DNA from: Prevotella sp. E2-28
Lineage (GTDB): Bacteria > Bacteroidota > Bacteroidia > Bacteroidales > Bacteroidaceae
DNA: 64,000 bases
Direction of reading: 5' to 3'
Assembly: GCF_022024055.1 (NCBI RefSeq)
Contig: NZ_CP091788.1
Coordinates: forward strand, 1,674,001-1,738,000
The notes below the pieces were generated by a model that searched no databases, was not told the DNA's origin, and saw nothing but the letters and a program-made list of their open reading frames with translations. A program made the position numbers and the translations under genes. Shown one piece after another: positions 18,051 to 25,643 of this stretch (positions within the stretch are counted from its first letter, which is position 1; every line of letters begins with the position of its first letter).

Positions 18051-19859
18051 ATGCGAAAACTAGAACTTTTATCCCCAGCTAAGAATTTAGAATGCGGCAT
18101 AGCAGCTATTGATCATGGGGCCGATGCGGTATATATCGGAGCCCAGCGTTTCGGTGCGCGTGCTGCTGTGGGCAATAGTATAGAGGATATCCGTACACTT
18201 TGTCAGTATGCTCATCGTTTTGATGCCAAGGTTTACGTAACGGTTAACACGATAGTCTATGATGAGGAATTAGCAGATACCCGCTCTTTGCTTGAACAGT
18301 TGGCTGAGGCCAAGGTTGATGCTATTCTAGTGCAGGATATGGGCGTGATGCAGATGGCTCAGGAACTGGGTCTTACAGTTCATGCTTCTACACAGACTGA
18401 TAACCGCAAAGCAGATAAGGTACGCTGGCTCAGTTCGTTGGGCTGTGCCCGTGTGGTGCTGGCTCGTGAGTTATCTGCTGATGAGATAGCTGCTATTCAT
18501 GCTGAAGTGCCTGATACAGAGCTCGAAGTCTTTGTCCACGGTGCACTTTGCGTTAGCTATAGCGGACTGTGCTATGCGTCGCAGTATTGCTTTGGACGAA
18601 GTGCTAATCGTGGTGCCTGTGCCCAGTTCTGCCGTATGAAGTTCGACCTACTCGATGCTGATGGTCAGGAGATTGATCGTCAGCGTTATTTCCTGTCGCT
18701 GAAGGATATGAACCAGAGTCAGCACTTGGGTGAACTCATTGAGGCTGGAGCTGTGTCATTTAAGATTGAGGGCCGACTGAAGGATATCAACTATGTGAAG
18801 AATGTGACGGCAGCTTACAGCGAACTGCTCAACGCGTATATCAAGCATCATCCTGAAGCGTACGAACGTGCATCAAAGGGTCGCTGTACGTACACCTTTA
18901 AGCCCGATTTGCGAAAGACTTTCAATCGTGGCTATACCAACTATTTCCTTCATGGCCGTCAGCCAGATATCGCTTCGTTTGATACGCCTAAGGCTATGGG
19001 CGAGTTCGTTGGTACGGTGAAGGAACTGCGTGGTAATTCATTCAACGTGGCTGGTGTGGCGTCGTTCAGTAATGGTGACGGCCTCTGCTTTGTCAATAGT
19101 AATCGTGAACTCGAGGGCTTCCGCGTAAATAGGGTAGAGGGCAACCGTCTTTTCCCCTTGAAGATGCCTGCAGGATTGCGTCCTGGTCTTCGTCTTTATC
19201 GTAATAACGACCAGGAGATGGAGCGCCTGCTCAGTAAGCCCAGCGCAGAACGAAAGATTCCTGTGAAGATGAGCATTCGTGCTACTGAGAAGGGCTTTTC
19301 TTTGCAGATGGGTGAGGTTGTTGCCACTATAGAAGCTGAACACCAAGAGGCTCAGAAAGACCCGCGTGAAAACATAATCCGACAGTTGACAAAGCTTGGT
19401 GGTACGTCTTATACCTGTACGGAGGTTGATATCCCTGCTGATTTCAATTACTTCATTCCTTCAAGCTTACTTTCAGAACTGAGAAGACAAGTGGTTTCCT
19501 TGGCGGAAAACAACGTTTTCCTTGGGAGAAAACAACGTTTTCCTGCGGAGAAAACAAAGGTTTCCTTGGAGGATACTTATCGAAACGGGTATCTTTATAA
19601 TGTGTCAAATCGCTTGGCGCGACTGTTCTATGAGCAGAAAGGTATCGCTGTGAGTGATGCCTACGAACTTCGCCCTCAGAAAGGCCCCGTGATGCAGTGC
19701 CGTCATTGTCTGCGTTATGCTCTTGGCTTCTGTGTGAAGAATGGCGGACACAAACCCGAATGGAAAGAGCCGCTGTCTCTTCGCCTCGGCGATGGACGTA
19801 CGTTCCGCTTGGAGTTCGACTGCCAACATTGTCAGATGAATATCTATGCCAATGAATAA
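18051..19859 (+). CDS. Peptidase U32 family protein, RlhA-like
   Basis: 602 residues. The N-terminal TIM-barrel-like domain starts MRKLELLSPAKNLECGIAA and carries the U32 signature with clustered Cys (HGALCVSYSGLCYASQYCFG, then GACAQFCR), which binds Fe-S in the family. This domain arrangement resembles E. coli RlhA (YdcP), needed for 23S rRNA C2501 hydroxylation; peptidase activity is doubtful. The C-terminal tail has a second Cys set (CRHCLRYALGFC and CQHC) that could bind metal. Between them, residues about 482-508 are encoded by a 22-bp tandem repeat, so this linker is a recent expansion. The last 14 bp overlap the next gene. Confidence 0.85.
   Translation: MRKLELLSPAKNLECGIAAIDHGADAVYIGAQRFGARAAVGNSIEDIRTLCQYAHRFDAKVYVTVNTIVYDEELADTRSLLEQLAEAKVDAILVQDMGVMQMAQELGLTVHASTQTDNRKADKVRWLSSLGCARVVLARELSADEIAAIHAEVPDTELEVFVHGALCVSYSGLCYASQYCFGRSANRGACAQFCRMKFDLLDADGQEIDRQRYFLSLKDMNQSQHLGELIEAGAVSFKIEGRLKDINYVKNVTAAYSELLNAYIKHHPEAYERASKGRCTYTFKPDLRKTFNRGYTNYFLHGRQPDIASFDTPKAMGEFVGTVKELRGNSFNVAGVASFSNGDGLCFVNSNRELEGFRVNRVEGNRLFPLKMPAGLRPGLRLYRNNDQEMERLLSKPSAERKIPVKMSIRATEKGFSLQMGEVVATIEAEHQEAQKDPRENIIRQLTKLGGTSYTCTEVDIPADFNYFIPSSLLSELRRQVVSLAENNVFLGRKQRFPAEKTKVSLEDTYRNGYLYNVSNRLARLFYEQKGIAVSDAYELRPQKGPVMQCRHCLRYALGFCVKNGGHKPEWKEPLSLRLGDGRTFRLEFDCQHCQMNIYANE
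19496..19573. repeat. 22-bp tandem repeat inside the U32 gene
   Basis: Three full units (19496-19517, 19518-19539, 19540-19561) and a partial fourth (19562-19573). The unit core is GGAAAACAACGTTTTCC, a 7/3/7 dyad. Because 22 is not a multiple of 3, successive units are read in different frames (SLAENNV, FLGRKQR, FPAEKTK, then VSLED). Three units (66 bp) restore the frame. Confidence 0.85.
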
Positions 19860-20838
19860 AGCGTATATCTTTATAGTAGGTATTGTTAGTCTGCTGCTTA
19901 CCAGTTGCTATTACCAGACGCCAGAAACCTCTGATGCCTGGATAGTGACCGAGGAGCAGATGGACTCAATCTCGTTTTATACGACTCATCATTATACGCA
20001 GAACTATAACTTCCTTGTTACTGCCGATTCCCTGAATCTCATTGTTCAGCAACCCTCAGAGTTGTTGAGCGATATGTTGGTGGATACCATCGTTGTTCAT
20101 CATGACGACCGACTTGTTGTGGCTGATATCATGACGCTACCTTCTGATACCATTGATTCCGTATGGGTACAGGTAGCGCGTGACCAACTGACTATTGGTT
20201 GGATTCGTGAACAGGCCATGCTGCCAGGTGTGGCTCCTGATAATCCTATCTCGCAGTTTATTACCTTCTTCTCTGACACCCACCTGCTCATCATGCTGGC
20301 CTTCCTTGTGGTGGTCTTTGCAGCTTATACTATCCGTATGCTCTATCGCCATAAGGCTCGCATCGTACATTTCAATGATATCCCTTCGGCTTATCCCATG
20401 CTGTTGGTGTTGCTGGTATCGTCATCGGCCGTATTCTATAGCACCATTCAGTTGGCCGATCCTGACTCATGGCGTCATTACTATTATCATCCCACGCTGA
20501 ATCCCTTTGCCGTGCCCCTACATCTTTGCCTGTTCCTCCTGTCGGTATGGGCTATGTTGCTCATTGCACTGGCCGCTTTCGATGATATCCGTCGCCAGCT
20601 TTCCTTTAGCGAAGCCATCCTGTATTGCTTCGGCTTAGTAGGCGTATGTGCCATTGATTATGTGGTATTCAGCATCTCCACCTTATATTATATAGGCTAT
20701 CCCTTGCTGATAGCGTATATAGCCTTTGCCGTTTATCAGTATGTACACAAAGGCCGTGCTCTGTACGTCTGTGGAAATTGTGGAGAAAAAATGCACAGCA
20801 AGGGCATTTGCCCCCGCTGTGGAACGAAAAATGTATGA
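19846..20838 (+). CDS. Membrane protein with lipobox-like signal and C-terminal zinc ribbon
   Basis: 330 residues from 19846; an ATG at 19852 (MNKAYIFIV) is an equally good start. The N-terminal hydrophobic stretch ends LLLTSCYY, a possible lipobox. A soluble part of about 120 residues is followed by four to five membrane segments (LLIMLAFLVVVFAAYTI, MLLVLLVSSSAVFY, LCLFLLSVWAMLLIALAAF, YCFGLVGVCAIDYVVFS and more), then a C-terminal zinc ribbon CGNCGEKMHSKGICPRCG. It overlaps the U32 gene by 14 bp, implying coupled translation. I do not recognise the family. Confidence 0.75.
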   Translation: MPMNKAYIFIVGIVSLLLTSCYYQTPETSDAWIVTEEQMDSISFYTTHHYTQNYNFLVTADSLNLIVQQPSELLSDMLVDTIVVHHDDRLVVADIMTLPSDTIDSVWVQVARDQLTIGWIREQAMLPGVAPDNPISQFITFFSDTHLLIMLAFLVVVFAAYTIRMLYRHKARIVHFNDIPSAYPMLLVLLVSSSAVFYSTIQLADPDSWRHYYYHPTLNPFAVPLHLCLFLLSVWAMLLIALAAFDDIRRQLSFSEAILYCFGLVGVCAIDYVVFSISTLYYIGYPLLIAYIAFAVYQYVHKGRALYVCGNCGEKMHSKGICPRCGTKNV

Positions 20839-20843
20839 TATGA

Positions 20844-20880
20844 ATAGAGACCTCTTATAAAGAGTATAGGAGGTTTCTAT
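20844..20880. terminator. Hairpin between convergent genes
   Basis: A long stem, with ACCTCTTATA (20850-20859) pairing with TATAGGAGGT (20865-20874) and extending outward to about 17 bp in all. It lies between the 3' ends of the rightward and leftward operons and overlaps the end of the pfkB gene. No good U-run, so it may be a weak bidirectional terminator. Confidence 0.55.
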
Positions 20881-21911
20881 AATAAGCTGTTGATTTCTTC
20901 GTCTGTAGCCAAGTTGAAGTCGCCAGGAATGGTGTTCTTCAATGCCGATGCTGCCAGAGAATAGTTCAGTTGTAACTGATTATCGTTGGGGAAGGCGTGA
21001 ACGCTATGAAGCAAACCTGCCATGAAAGCATCGCCAACACCCGATGGATCTACCACGCCGTTGATGTCGTGAATAGGCGCCTTTAGCAAGTCATAATCAG
21101 TACCGTTATCGCTGGTGAAGAGTAGGGCAGTGAGCAGGTGATGACTTGAAGCCACCATATTACGCATACCCATGAGCCATTTCCTGCAGCGAGGGAATTC
21201 GCGATGCAGGTCGTCAAACCATTCGCGATATTCGTCCATCTGCATCTCAAAGTTCGAGTCGATGGCTGTGAAAGGCGGTTGCTTGCGCTGACAAATCCAT
21301 TCAAACTCGATAGCATCGCCAAACATCATATCACAATGACTGAGCATCCGCTTCAGCGTCTCGCGAGGGTCGGCACCATATTGCCACAAGTTCTTACGAT
21401 AGTTGATGTCGAAGGCTATCTTCACGCCCATCTCATCTGCAATGTCGAGGGCCTCGAAAGTAGCGTCGGCAGAACTCTGTGAGATAGCGGCAGTGATACC
21501 AGAGACATGCAGTACGGCAGCGTCTTTCAGAATATCGCGCCAGGGAATCATGCCGGGCTTAATCTCTGAACAGGCAGAGTTCGCGCGGTCGTAGATGACC
21601 TTTGCAGAACGCATACCGGCTGCTGGTTCCATATAATAGGTGCCAATACGCTGTCCGCCCCATTGGATGTGCCTACAATCTACGCCCAGTTGCATCAGGT
21701 TCTGTGCCCCCGCATGTCCCACAGGCGTGTTGGGCAGTCGGGTGATATATTGCACGTGATTCCCCAGTGTGGCCAGTGAAACAGCAACATTAGCCTCGCT
21801 GCCGCCGTATTTGCTGGTGAAATAATCACCTTGCGAAAGGCGCTGATGATCTAGTTTTGAAAAGCGGAGCAGCAATTCTCCGAAAGTCACGAATTTAGTT
21901 TTCTCAGTCAT
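20877..21911 (-). CDS. kdgK: PfkB-family sugar kinase, probably 2-keto-3-deoxygluconate kinase
   Basis: 344 residues; a ribokinase-fold kinase. The N-terminus FVTFGELLLRFSK and the PfkB signature GGSEANVAVSLATLG are present, and the catalytic Asp and anion hole are in DPSGVGDAFMAGLLH. The KDG-kinase-like features GTYYMEPAAGMRSAKVIYDR and FDINYRKNLW favour 2-keto-3-deoxygluconate as substrate, but other sugars are possible. No uronate-pathway partner (aldolase) is adjacent. The start lies 17 bp after the RelA-type gene, so it is probably co-transcribed with it. Confidence 0.85.
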   Translation of the reverse strand: MTEKTKFVTFGELLLRFSKLDHQRLSQGDYFTSKYGGSEANVAVSLATLGNHVQYITRLPNTPVGHAGAQNLMQLGVDCRHIQWGGQRIGTYYMEPAAGMRSAKVIYDRANSACSEIKPGMIPWRDILKDAAVLHVSGITAAISQSSADATFEALDIADEMGVKIAFDINYRKNLWQYGADPRETLKRMLSHCDMMFGDAIEFEWICQRKQPPFTAIDSNFEMQMDEYREWFDDLHREFPRCRKWLMGMRNMVASSHHLLTALLFTSDNGTDYDLLKAPIHDINGVVDPSGVGDAFMAGLLHSVHAFPNDNQLQLNYSLAASALKNTIPGDFNLATDEEINSLL

Positions 21912-21928
21912 ATTTATTTTGTGTGTTG

Positions 21929-24148
21929 TTATATTCGTTCTACTTGCTTAACGCCCTTTACCGTGCGCAGTTTCTTGATGAGCGCTTCCAGTCGGGTGTT
22001 GTCGTTAATCATGATGGTCAGCGTGCCTCGGAACAGTCCGTCGTTTGAGTCGATATTGATGTTACGCAACACCAGCTTCTCGTCCTTCGAGATAATGCTG
22101 GTCAGGTTGTTCACGATGCCTAAGTCATCATTACCAATGACGCGCAGGGTGATGGCATACTGGCTCGAACCCTTGCCGCTCCATTTCGCTCTGACGATGC
22201 GATAGCCGAATCTGCGACGCATCTCTGGCGCATTCGAACAGTCGCAACGATGAATCTTGATACCACCGCTGATCGTGACGAATCCAAATACCTGATCGCC
22301 ATAGATGGGGTTACAACATTTAGCCAACTGATAGTCAACGCCTTTCAAGTCCTGACCAATCACCAGCACGTCGTCAGAGTTCTGATTAGCCAGTGGTGCA
22401 AAGTGTGAGTCTTCCAGTACGAACTCCTCTGCCGAGCGAGCTATGTTGTCGCCTGTGATGACCTTCTCGCCCTGCTGCAGTTCCAGGTATTTATCAAACA
22501 CCGTCTGCACGTCAAGCGTCTCGTGGGCTATGTCGCGATAGAAGTCGCTGGCCTCCTTATAGCCCAGTTTCTTCATCGTGCGCATCATCAGACTCTCGTC
22601 CTGTTCTATCTTACGGTTCTTGAATTTGCGCTCCAGCATCTCCTTCACCATCAGGGCCTCTTTCTGCTGCGTCTCTTTCAGGGCCAGACGAATCTTTGCT
22701 TTTGCCCTTGCCGTCTTGACGATATTGACCCATTCCTGTTTAGGATACTGCGTTGATGAGGTGAGAATCTCTACCTGATCGCCCGAGTGGAGTTCCTGAC
22801 GGAAAGTCACCACCTTATTATTTATGCGTGCACCTGTGCAGGCCGAACCCACCTTTGAGTGGATGTGATAGGCCATATCCAGCACCGTGGCACCTTTGGG
22901 GAATTTCAGCAGGTCGCCCTTGGGGGTGAAGACGTATATCTCATCGTCATAGAGGTCCATCTTAAACTGATCCATCGCCTCCATGCCGCTTGAGTTCTCC
23001 AGCATCTGACGGATACCGTTCAGCCATTCGTCCATACCGCCCTCTGCCGACTTCACACCTTTATAGCGCCAGTGGGCAGCCACGCCTCGTTCGGCAATCT
23101 CATCCATGCGCTCCGTACGAATCTGTACCTCCACCCATTTCTTTTCAGGGCCCAATACGGTGATGTGCAGACTCTCGTAGCCGTTTGATTTCGGCACGCT
23201 GAGCCAGTCGCGCATACGCTTAGGGTTCGAGGTGTACATATCCGTGATGATGGCGAAGGTCTGCCAGCATTGCTGCTTCTCCTTCTCTATCGGGCAGTCT
23301 ATGATGATGCGGATGGCAAAGAGGTCATACACACCTTCGAAGGCGCATTTCTGCTTCTTCATCTTTTGCCAGATAGAGTGAATGCTCTTCGTGCGTCCCT
23401 TCATGTGGAACTTTAGGCCGGCATTCTTTAGTTTCTCCTCGATAGGGCCGATAAACTGTTCGATGTATTTATCGCGTGCCTGCTTGGTGGCGTTCAGTTT
23501 CTCCTTGATGTGATAGTAAGCGTCGTGCTCCAGGTATTTCAGTGACAGGTCTTCCAACTCGCTCTTCAACTTGTATAGACCCAACTTGTGGGCTAGGGGA
23601 GCGTAGAGATAGGCGGCCTCTTCCGATACACGTCGTTTCGCCTCCTCATTATCCGTGTCACGTATCTGCCTCATCAGGTTCACGCGACTGGCTATCATGA
23701 TGAGAATCACGCGCATATCCTCGGCAAACGATAACAGCAGGTTGCGGAAGTTCTCACTTTCGATGACGGGATTCTTCTGGTACAGCTCCTGTATGCGCTG
23801 CAAGCCGTGCAGAATACGCCCCACAGCAATGCCGTATGTGCTGCCTACCTCATCGACAGTCAGGAAACCTGCTTCTACGCTGGGGTTCAGTAGTACGGCC
23901 AGTACGGCATCTCGGCGCAGTCCAATTTCATCGATCATCAGCAATGCCGTCTGTAAACTGGTAACTATGGGGTTCAGTCCAAATACGTTTCGCCTCACCT
24001 GATTCTGTTCAATAGCATGAAGCAAGTGACTGCGAATACGTCCTTCGTCGTCTTCTTCGAGTGAAGGAGCTATCTTCTCCTTCAGTTCTGTATATAGTGC
24101 AAGAGCCTCGTCTCGCTCTTCTAAGGTAAATTCAAAATGTTCAGTCAT
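21929..24148 (-). CDS. relA: RelA/SpoT-type (p)ppGpp synthetase with degenerate hydrolase site
   Basis: 739 residues: HD-like N-domain (about 25-200), synthetase (about 230-370), TGS (about 400-465, DEIYVFTPKGDLLKFPKGAT), and a C-terminal ACT (about 660-739). The HD catalytic pair expected in the LLHD motif is replaced (AVLAVLLNPSVEAG), and the usual ADRLHNMR reads ASRVNLMR, so hydrolysis should be lost. The synthetase looks intact: GRTKSIHSIWQKM, YDLFAIRII, VPKSNGYESLH, VEVQIRT. The loop before VPK is RMRD, a basic RXKD-type motif usually seen in bifunctional Rel/SpoT and not the acidic EXDD of E. coli RelA. A separate functional SpoT is expected elsewhere in the genome. Confidence 0.9.
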   Translation of the reverse strand: MTEHFEFTLEERDEALALYTELKEKIAPSLEEDDEGRIRSHLLHAIEQNQVRRNVFGLNPIVTSLQTALLMIDEIGLRRDAVLAVLLNPSVEAGFLTVDEVGSTYGIAVGRILHGLQRIQELYQKNPVIESENFRNLLLSFAEDMRVILIMIASRVNLMRQIRDTDNEEAKRRVSEEAAYLYAPLAHKLGLYKLKSELEDLSLKYLEHDAYYHIKEKLNATKQARDKYIEQFIGPIEEKLKNAGLKFHMKGRTKSIHSIWQKMKKQKCAFEGVYDLFAIRIIIDCPIEKEKQQCWQTFAIITDMYTSNPKRMRDWLSVPKSNGYESLHITVLGPEKKWVEVQIRTERMDEIAERGVAAHWRYKGVKSAEGGMDEWLNGIRQMLENSSGMEAMDQFKMDLYDDEIYVFTPKGDLLKFPKGATVLDMAYHIHSKVGSACTGARINNKVVTFRQELHSGDQVEILTSSTQYPKQEWVNIVKTARAKAKIRLALKETQQKEALMVKEMLERKFKNRKIEQDESLMMRTMKKLGYKEASDFYRDIAHETLDVQTVFDKYLELQQGEKVITGDNIARSAEEFVLEDSHFAPLANQNSDDVLVIGQDLKGVDYQLAKCCNPIYGDQVFGFVTISGGIKIHRCDCSNAPEMRRRFGYRIVRAKWSGKGSSQYAITLRVIGNDDLGIVNNLTSIISKDEKLVLRNINIDSNDGLFRGTLTIMINDNTRLEALIKKLRTVKGVKQVERI

Positions 24149-24194
24149 ATCCTAAAACATCTTTTGTTATCGGATAAGCCCCAAACACATCCTT

Positions 24195-25295
24195 TTAATG
24201 TTTCAGGGCCAGTGTGTAGTTATAATATTCCTCGTTGCCCGTAACGTCCTTGATGACTTTGAGGAATGGGGGGAATTTCACGGACTCGTCCTCGGCAATA
24301 CCCTTGGTTTCCAGTATCACAAGACCTTCCAGGCATCCCTTGTAGATGTCCACCTCGAAATATTGGCCTTGCCATATGAAACTATTGCGCTGCTTGTTGA
24401 TAGTACAGCGTTGTGGGTCAGCTAGCGAGAGCATCATCTCATAGAGCGACAGGTTTATCTGGCGTTCCGTTACCAGTTCCTCGTTCTCTGATGTCTTCTT
24501 CTTCGTGGTGTGTACATACACCTGCTTCTGTCCCCATCCACGCTTGCGCAGACGAATCTCCGTGCCAGGCTCACCCTGCAGGTAGGTCTGAGTTATCTCG
24601 CTCTGAATGCTGTCATCGGGCAGTTCGCCAGTCAGTTCTACGATGTACTTGCGCTCCTCCACGATAGGCTGTGGCAGACCTAGCACGTTTGAAATCTCCA
24701 TGATGACGCGGTTCATCTTGCAGTCGAAGTCATCGTGGTTATTGATGACGCGCAGATGCGGATGTCCCGTCCACGCATGAATCACCTTCTTGTCCAGTCC
24801 ACGTGCTATGCGCAGTCCCTCCTCGTTCATCTGCTCGTATCGCTGGGCGTTATTGGCTGTGGTGTAGTATTGCTCAGCACCGTCGGCTGCCGATACCAGG
24901 TGCAGTACGGCATCATAGCGCTCGCGTAGTTCTAGTGTTGTTGTTCCTACGGCACGTGTAATGCTGTCCCACGTATCAGGCGTCATATAGGCAGAAATGT
25001 CCATAGCGCCTCTGTCGCATACGATGATGCATGGCTTGGTACATTCCTGTGCCATTCTCAGAAACTTATCCTCCAATGCCAACTGGATTTCCAGCGTGGC
25101 TTTCTCTCCCTCGTAGAAGAATCCCTTGTTTCTTGTCAGGTAGTTCATGCCTGCCTGTGTGAAGAGGGTAGGGACTTCGGGGATAGTGAAAACTTTGAAA
25201 CCGAGACTTGTGAAGTGCTCGATGACGCGAACCAGTGCGGTGGTCTTTCCTGCACAAGGTCCACCAGTGAGGACAATTTTCTTGATATCGTTCAT
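24195..25295 (-). CDS. P-loop ATPase fused to CYTH-like domain (TTD14-like)
   Basis: 366 residues from the ATG at 25295. An upstream in-frame start at 25466 would place 57 residues across this gene's own -7 element and the tRNA promoter region, so the shorter start is preferred. The N-terminal P-loop domain has LTGGPCAGKTTALVRV (Walker A about residues 9-16) and CDRGAMDISAY. The C-terminal half has CYTH/triphosphate-tunnel features: ERKYIVEL, EIRLRKRGWG, and alternating charged strands. This arrangement matches ATP/GTP-binding proteins related to eukaryotic TTD14. The substrate is unknown. It is leftward, downstream of its own promoter. Confidence 0.82.
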   Translation of the reverse strand: MNDIKKIVLTGGPCAGKTTALVRVIEHFTSLGFKVFTIPEVPTLFTQAGMNYLTRNKGFFYEGEKATLEIQLALEDKFLRMAQECTKPCIIVCDRGAMDISAYMTPDTWDSITRAVGTTTLELRERYDAVLHLVSAADGAEQYYTTANNAQRYEQMNEEGLRIARGLDKKVIHAWTGHPHLRVINNHDDFDCKMNRVIMEISNVLGLPQPIVEERKYIVELTGELPDDSIQSEITQTYLQGEPGTEIRLRKRGWGQKQVYVHTTKKKTSENEELVTERQINLSLYEMMLSLADPQRCTINKQRNSFIWQGQYFEVDIYKGCLEGLVILETKGIAEDESVKFPPFLKVIKDVTGNEEYYNYTLALKH

Positions 25296-25319
25296 TTCAA
25301 ATATATGCGTTTTAGAATG

Positions 25320-25327
25320 CAAAGATA
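25320..25327 (-). promoter_or_regulatory. -7 element of the ATPase/CYTH gene
   Basis: CAAAGATA on the top strand is TATCTTTG on minus. It lies 24 bp upstream of the chosen ATG and inside the longer ORF, which argues against the longer start. Confidence 0.65.
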
Positions 25328-25400
25328 ATATATAATTTGGAATATATGGCGCAATTATGGCTTTTTTTTTGGTGAAATGATAAAAAAATAGCAAAAAAGT

Positions 25401-25431
25401 TTGGTGGTTTCCTGAAAAGTTACTACCTTTG
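25401..25431 (+). promoter_or_regulatory. Promoter of tRNA-Lys
   Basis: TTG at 25401-25403, a 20-bp spacer, and TACCTTTG at 25424-25431; the mature tRNA starts 45 bp later. Confidence 0.7.
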
Positions 25432-25476
25432 CACCCGCAATTCAGCAAGAGCGCTGAATGAAGCAATAAAAAGGAT

Positions 25477-25549
25477 GCACCCGTAGCTCAGTTGGTAGAG
25501 CACCTGACTCTTAATCAGGGTGTCCAGAGTTCGAGCCTCTGCGGGTGTA
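25477..25549 (+). tRNA. tRNA-Lys (anticodon CTT)
   Basis: 73 nt cloverleaf. The acceptor arm GCACCCG pairs with CGGGTGT (first pair G-U), followed by discriminator A. The anticodon stem CCTGA (25503-25507) / TCAGG (25515-25519) holds the loop CTCTTAA, with anticodon CTT at 25510-25512. The T-loop is the standard TTCGAGC. The 3' CCA is not encoded, as is usual in this phylum. Confidence 0.96.
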
Positions 25550-25562
25550 CAAAGAAAAAAAG

Positions 25563-25592
25563 ACGATAGACAATTAAGTCTATCGTTTTTTT
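25563..25592 (+). terminator. Terminator after tRNA-Lys
   Basis: ACGATAGAC (25563-25571) and GTCTATCGT (25578-25586) form a perfect 9-bp stem with a 6-nt loop, followed by a T-run. The flanking A-run makes it usable in both directions, so it could also end the leftward esterase transcript. Confidence 0.9.
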
Positions 25593-25643
25593 ATTGTATA
25601 TATAGCAATCCTTCAAATGTGTCGTATTATGAAGCTATTCTGA

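Noticed and set aside
25295..25466. N-terminal extension of the ATPase/CYTH gene to 25466
   Set aside because: It would cross the gene's own -7 element and the tRNA-Lys promoter; the P-loop domain starts normally at 25295.
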